NCBI GenBank assembly: GCA_964365765.1
Contig: CAYIRB010000039.1
Location: forward strand, 1 to 10,147
Direction of reading: 5' to 3'
Origin: CALRGE01 sp964365765
GTDB taxonomy: Bacteria > Patescibacteriota > Gracilibacteria > UBA1369 > 2-02-FULL-48-14
DNA: 10,147 bases
Position numbers and translations under genes: made by a program. Shown here one piece after another: positions 7,128 to 10,147 of this stretch; positions within the stretch are counted from its first letter, which is position 1; the number at the start of each line of letters is the position of its first letter. Under the pieces are notes generated by a model. That model saw only the letters and a list, made by a program, of their open reading frames with translations, did not search any database and was not told where the DNA came from.

Positions 7128-8522
7128 ATGAAAACAATGCCAAAGGGAAAAATCGTAAGAATTATCGGGGTGGTTGTGGACGCCTACTTCGCCGATCACA
7201 CACCGAACCAATATTCGGCTCTAAAAGTTGAAGGTCCGAACGGAACCGTAACGCTTGAGGTTCAGGCCCACCTTGGTAACGGAGTCGTAAGAACCGTTTC
7301 AATGTCCACGACGGACGGACTTTCTTCGGGTCAGGAAGTTATCGACACAACGGAAGAAATTTCGGTTCCCGTCGGTAAACAGGCTCTCGGCCGCGTGTTT
7401 AACGTAACCGGTGATTTGATTGACGGAGGACCACCGCTTCCAAAAGACGCCGAAAGGAGATCGATTCACGCGGAGCCCCCAAGTTTTACCGAGCAGAATC
7501 CGAAAGTCGAAGTGTTTGAAACCGGTATTAAAGTCATCGACCTACTTTGCCCCTTCATTAAGGGAGGTAAGGTCGCGCTTTTCGGAGGAGCCGGAGTAGG
7601 GAAGACCGTTATCATGCAGGAATTGATTCACAACGTGGCTATGAGCCACGGAGGATATTCGGTTTTTGCCGGAGTCGGAGAGCGTTCGCGCGAAGGTAAC
7701 GACTTGATTCACGAAATGAAGGAAAGCGGTGTAATAGACAAACTTGCCATGGTCTTCGGGCAAATGAACGAACCGCCCGGAGCTCGTATGAGAATCGCTC
7801 TTGCCGGACTTGCCATAGCTGAAAAATTCCGTGATGAAGGAATGGACATTTTGATGTTTATCGACAATATTTTCCGCTTCACGCAGGCGGGCGCCGAAGT
7901 TTCCGCTCTGTTGGGTCGAATGCCCTCGGCCGTAGGTTATCAGCCGACTCTTGCGACAGATATGGCCATGTTACAGGAACGTATCGCTTCGACTCAAAAA
8001 GGATCAATCACTTCCGTTCAGGCGGTTTACGTACCCGCGGACGATCTTACCGACCCGGCTCCGGCTACAACTTTCGGTCACTTGGACGCGACAATCGTGC
8101 TTTCACGCAAACTCGCTTCAATGGGACTTTTCCCCGCTGTCGATCCTCTCGACTCATCTTCCACCGCTTTGAAAGCGGAAGTTGTCGGCAAAGATCACTA
8201 CGAAGCCGCCACGGCCGTTCGTCAAATCTTGCAACGCTACAAAGAATTGCAGGACGTTATCGCGATTCTCGGTATGGACGAACTTTCCGAAGAAGATAAA
8301 AAAACGGTTGGCCGCGCCCGCCGCATCCAAAAATTCCTGACTCAAAACTTCTTCGTCGCCGAGGCGTTCACGGGTCAACCCGGTCAGTACGTGAAAGTTG
8401 AAGACACCGTCCGTTCCTTTATGGAAATACTTGCCGGTAAGCATGACGACCTGGACGAGCAGAACTTCTACATGGCCTCTACGATTGAAGACGTGATCGA
8501 ACGTCAGAATGCTAAAAAATAA
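7128..8522 (+). CDS. atpD: F-type ATP synthase subunit beta (catalytic)
   Basis: Beta carries the three catalytic sites that make ATP from ADP and phosphate. The 464-residue protein has Walker A GGAGVGKT (153-160, Lys159), the catalytic Glu185 in GVGERSREGND, Walker B region ILMFIDNIFRFTQAG, and the DELSEED lever (384-390) that contacts gamma. ALLGRMPSAVGYQPTLATDM and VYVPADDLTDPAPATTFGHL are canonical. All catalytic residues are present, so the enzyme should be active. ATG at 7128 and ATG at 7137 are both possible starts (MKTMPKGKIVRI); the second would match the usual short N-terminus equally well. No Shine-Dalgarno is seen. atpC follows after 3 bases. Confidence 0.99.
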   Translation: MKTMPKGKIVRIIGVVVDAYFADHTPNQYSALKVEGPNGTVTLEVQAHLGNGVVRTVSMSTTDGLSSGQEVIDTTEEISVPVGKQALGRVFNVTGDLIDGGPPLPKDAERRSIHAEPPSFTEQNPKVEVFETGIKVIDLLCPFIKGGKVALFGGAGVGKTVIMQELIHNVAMSHGGYSVFAGVGERSREGNDLIHEMKESGVIDKLAMVFGQMNEPPGARMRIALAGLAIAEKFRDEGMDILMFIDNIFRFTQAGAEVSALLGRMPSAVGYQPTLATDMAMLQERIASTQKGSITSVQAVYVPADDLTDPAPATTFGHLDATIVLSRKLASMGLFPAVDPLDSSSTALKAEVVGKDHYEAATAVRQILQRYKELQDVIAILGMDELSEEDKKTVGRARRIQKFLTQNFFVAEAFTGQPGQYVKVEDTVRSFMEILAGKHDDLDEQNFYMASTIEDVIERQNAKK

Positions 8523-8525
8523 TCA

Positions 8526-8933
8526 ATGAACACCTTTCATCTAACAATTCGAACCCCGGAAAAAGAAGCCTTCAAAGGCAAAGTTTCATCTTTGACTTTT
8601 GATTCCGACGGCGGACGCATGCAAATCTTGGGAGGACACGCTTCCATGACGGCGGCGATGACTTTTTCCACTTTGGTTTTGAAGATGGAAGATCGGGACG
8701 AAGAATTTATCGCCCGACGCGGCATTTTCCTCTTCGACAACCGCAAAAACGAAGCCCTAATGCTTTGCCTGATTTGCGACTTGAAGTCCGAAACCGACCA
8801 CAAAACCGCCCTCGAATATTTACGCTTCATTTCCGATAAATTAGCCAATCACGAAAGTCTCAGCGACTACCAAATCAAATACTTGGAAGGTGAAAAATTC
8901 GCCGTTGAAAAACAGGTGAAGATGCACCAGTGA
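8526..8933 (+). CDS. atpC: F-type ATP synthase subunit epsilon
   Basis: Epsilon binds the foot of gamma and the c-ring and can inhibit ATP hydrolysis. The 135-residue protein starts with the expected beta-sandwich (MNTFHLTIRTPEKEAFKGKV). It has the GGHASMTAAM turn (36-45) in place of the more common PGHAPL-type sequence, and a domain end near residue 85. Residues about 90-135 are helical and charged, forming the two-helix C-terminal arm that carries the inhibitory function in other bacteria; its regulatory activity here is unproven. The start is ATG at 8526, 3 bases after atpD, and the stop is TGA. It is the last gene of the operon. Sequence is divergent, but position and the N-terminal pattern make it secure. 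Confidence 0.94.
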   Translation: MNTFHLTIRTPEKEAFKGKVSSLTFDSDGGRMQILGGHASMTAAMTFSTLVLKMEDRDEEFIARRGIFLFDNRKNEALMLCLICDLKSETDHKTALEYLRFISDKLANHESLSDYQIKYLEGEKFAVEKQVKMHQ

Positions 8934-8995
8934 TAACTCCTCAATTCCATAGTTTCTGCGAATAATATTGACGAAGCGATATTTATTGTTTGATA

Positions 8996-9009
8996 TGTTC
9001 CCGGGAACA
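8996..9009. repeat. Perfect 14-base palindrome between convergent genes
   Basis: The sequence TGTTCCCGGGAACA is its own reverse complement and lies in the 106-base gap between atpC and the convergent downstream gene. On the + strand it is followed by GTTTTAC, so a five-base-pair hairpin with a CCGG loop and a short T-run could act as a weak terminator for the operon. It could equally be a site for a dimeric DNA-binding protein. The remainder of the gap is AT-rich with no other clear element. Confidence 0.4.
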
Positions 9010-9039
9010 GTTTTACAGGTTGGATTGCTCAGACTGCAC

Positions 9040-9903
9040 TTATTTTTCCGGCGGTGTTTGATACCCGGCCATAAAGTCACAAAGATCTTCAACTTGATCA
9101 TCCCAACCTTCTTTCTGATCTAATTCGGGTTTTAACCAATTTCCTTCGTAGGTAAAACCTTCGTACGCACCCAAATTTTGACACTCATCACGTGATGTAA
9201 AAACTGTTTCATCCATCAATTCGAAAGCATAAAACTTTTCTCGATCGTCATATTTCAGATCCGCAAATTCCCCATATTGTGCCCTGATTCGATCCCCTCT
9301 TTTGCCAAGAGGTCTTATTGGCTTGGTAGACCCTTTGGTAACTTTCACCGTAATACAATTACTTTCCACCGGATGTAAGTGCTCGGTAAATTGGTTGCGA
9401 TTGTCTCTACTCATTCGAGCTCTAATATCTTCCACTTCAATTGTTTCCACATCATAAGTTTTACCTTCGTTGGTATATCTTCTGATTCCACCGTAACAAT
9501 ATGAGTAATCATATCCGGATTGTTGAGACGATAAAAGACTGTCATGATGAAGAGGATTCCTGTAGGGGCCCATGTCGGGGCTGTTATATTCTACCGCATT
9601 CATCTTTAGTGCCAGCGGAATCGGATAATAACCTGAATGGCCCTGCCAAAGATGACTCGGAAATTCCGACCCCGAAATGACATGGGCAGCATTGAACTCC
9701 TCCAAAGAAAAATACGACCATACCATTTTATCAATCAGAGGCATTCCTTCCCCAACTAATTCCTTTGCCCTAACAGCCGTTTCTTGAAGAAATCTCGTAA
9801 CCTCTTCATATTTTTCCGGATTTGATTCCGGCAATGGAAGCGATTCCGCGTTTGCAGTTGCAACTAAACTTAAAATCGATAACATAGAAGCCGAATCTAA
9901 CAT
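9040..9903 (-). CDS. Secreted orphan protein with four cysteines
   Basis: I do not recognise this 287-residue protein. Its N-terminus has a hydrophobic segment (MLSILSLVATANA, residues 7-19) ending in an Ala-Asn-Ala cleavage-type site before Glu20, so export is likely, although the usual positive charges are missing. The mature part is acidic and aromatic-rich, with GYDYSYCYGG (130-139) and histidine clusters at 119-120 and 175-177. Cys136, Cys183, Cys241 and Cys275 could form two disulfides outside the cell. No enzymatic motif is evident. ATG at 9903 is the furthest in-frame start after an upstream stop; Met7 is an alternative. The gene is transcribed toward atpC and is not part of that operon. 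The family is unknown. Confidence 0.72.
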   Translation of the reverse strand: MLDSASMLSILSLVATANAESLPLPESNPEKYEEVTRFLQETAVRAKELVGEGMPLIDKMVWSYFSLEEFNAAHVISGSEFPSHLWQGHSGYYPIPLALKMNAVEYNSPDMGPYRNPLHHDSLLSSQQSGYDYSYCYGGIRRYTNEGKTYDVETIEVEDIRARMSRDNRNQFTEHLHPVESNCITVKVTKGSTKPIRPLGKRGDRIRAQYGEFADLKYDDREKFYAFELMDETVFTSRDECQNLGAYEGFTYEGNWLKPELDQKEGWDDQVEDLCDFMAGYQTPPEK

Positions 9904-9972
9904 AAATCGTATCTTTTGTCCAGCCCACCTCTAAAAATTCAGGAAAATTTCAGGACTTTTTATATTTTTATT

Positions 9973-9981
9973 TGTTATAAA
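9973..9981 (+). promoter_or_regulatory. Extended -10 promoter for the small RNA
   Basis: TGTTATAAA fits an extended -10 element (TGn followed by TATAAA). Transcription would start near 9988, about ten bases before the tRNA-like RNA. No good -35 box is present, which is tolerated by extended -10 promoters. Confidence 0.45.
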
Positions 9982-9996
9982 TCACTCGCCGATTAT

Positions 9997-10065
9997 GGGA
10001 CGGGGATGGTTCCGTACGCGGGGTTGTCACCAGGTCGTACTCGGGTTCAATTCCCGACCGCTCCA
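9997..10065 (+). ncRNA. tRNA-like small RNA with non-standard 5' half
   Basis: The 3' half is clearly tRNA-type. A five-base-pair T-arm with loop TTCAATT (10041-10057) is followed by CCGCTCC and a discriminator A at 10065. CCGCTCC pairs with GGGACGG at 9997-10003, with one wobble and one A-C mismatch. Counting back by standard spacing gives loop TTGTCAC (10024-10030) with a GTC (Asp) triplet at 10026-10028, but the strand before it does not pair with CAGGT after it. Another fold has a three-pair D-like hairpin (10004-10006 with 10011-10013) and a perfect GTACG/CGTAC stem (10014-10018 with 10036-10040) closing a 17-base loop, all helices abutting. No CCA is encoded. It may be a tRNA-like regulatory RNA, a degenerate tRNA, or the 3' part of a rearranged tRNA gene. 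Confidence 0.55.
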
Positions 10066-10080
10066 CTTCGGTAAAAGAAA

Positions 10081-10108
10081 AGAGTCCCATTATACGGGGC
10101 TCTTTTTT
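10081..10108 (+). terminator. Intrinsic terminator of the small RNA
   Basis: AGAGTCCC at 10081-10088 pairs with GGGGCTCT at 10096-10103 (eight pairs, one a G-T wobble) around the loop ATTATAC, followed at once by a T-run to 10108. This is a strong factor-independent terminator and sets the 3' end of the preceding RNA, giving a primary transcript of about 120 bases. Confidence 0.88.
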
Positions 10109-10109
10109 G

Positions 10110-10134
10110 GGATGGATTTCCATCCGCTCCACCA
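10110..10134 (+). repeat. Hairpin plus second tRNA-type 3' end
   Basis: GGATGG (10110-10115) pairs with CCATCC (10120-10125) around ATTT, and the text continues to CCGCTCCACCA (10124-10134). CCGCTCCAC repeats the acceptor end of the RNA at 10058-10066, here with an encoded CCA. It may be a remnant of a duplicated tRNA 3' end or an attachment-site-like repeat; the window ends too soon to tell. Confidence 0.4.
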
Positions 10135-10147
10135 GATGTAGCTCTGT

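Noticed and set aside
8997..9008. LexA-like box in the palindrome
   Set aside because: The half-sites are GTTC then GAAC, the reverse order of the Bacillus-type GAAC-N4-GTTC box, so it is not a match.
9968..10123. Minus-strand frame of 51 codons with a purine-rich stretch upstream
   Set aside because: It reads antisense through the terminator and the tRNA-like RNA, giving the kind of spurious protein (SGIEPEY) that arises from reversed T-arms.
1..10147. CRISPR array, insertion sequence or defence system
   Set aside because: I saw no regularly spaced repeats, transposase or integrase genes, or known defence motifs in any frame.

Overview
The window is a compact bacterial segment, mostly on the + strand, whose core is one complete F-type ATP synthase operon (2175-8933) in the order atpZ-like, atpB, atpE, atpF, atpH, atpA, atpG, atpD, atpC. 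Genes are separated by a few bases or overlap. Almost none has a Shine-Dalgarno sequence, and the two genes at the amidohydrolase/operon junction start with GTG and TTG. Small gene sizes, divergent accessory subunits, missing Shine-Dalgarno motifs and tiny orphan genes suggest a reduced-genome lineage such as Patescibacteria (CPR). That placement is an inference. TGA is used as a plain stop (amidohydrolase, atpC), so the code is the usual one and not a TGA-reassigned one.

Upstream (1-2161) is a run of co-directional small genes. First is a frameshifted gene for a small PH-like protein (92-393). Then come a SemiSWEET sugar transporter half-protein (416-670), an unrecognised 84-residue protein with a predicted ferredoxin-like pattern (686-940) and a membrane-anchored or exported metal-dependent amidohydrolase (965-2161). 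The amidohydrolase ends only 13 bases before the ATP synthase operon, and I see no terminator between them, so read-through into the operon is likely.

In the operon, atpB, E and F build the membrane part, and atpA, B and E carry the ion path. The c subunit has a glutamate in both helices (Glu26 and Glu59) with Ser60 and Tyr64. This is the two-carboxylate pattern known from the Na+-driven rotor of Fusobacterium nucleatum, so the enzyme may be Na+-coupled. AtpA and AtpD keep their nucleotide-binding and catalytic residues. AtpH is unusually long and divergent except at its C-terminus.

Downstream, a 106-base gap with a perfect 14-base palindrome separates atpC from a convergent gene for a secreted orphan protein with four cysteines (9040-9903, minus strand). 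The end of the window (about 9973-10134) is a small RNA locus. It has an extended -10 promoter, a tRNA-like RNA with a perfect T-arm but a non-standard 5' half, an intrinsic terminator, and a second copy of the tRNA-type 3' end with an encoded CCA. This RNA and the ion-coupling motif of the c subunit are the two items most worth following up.
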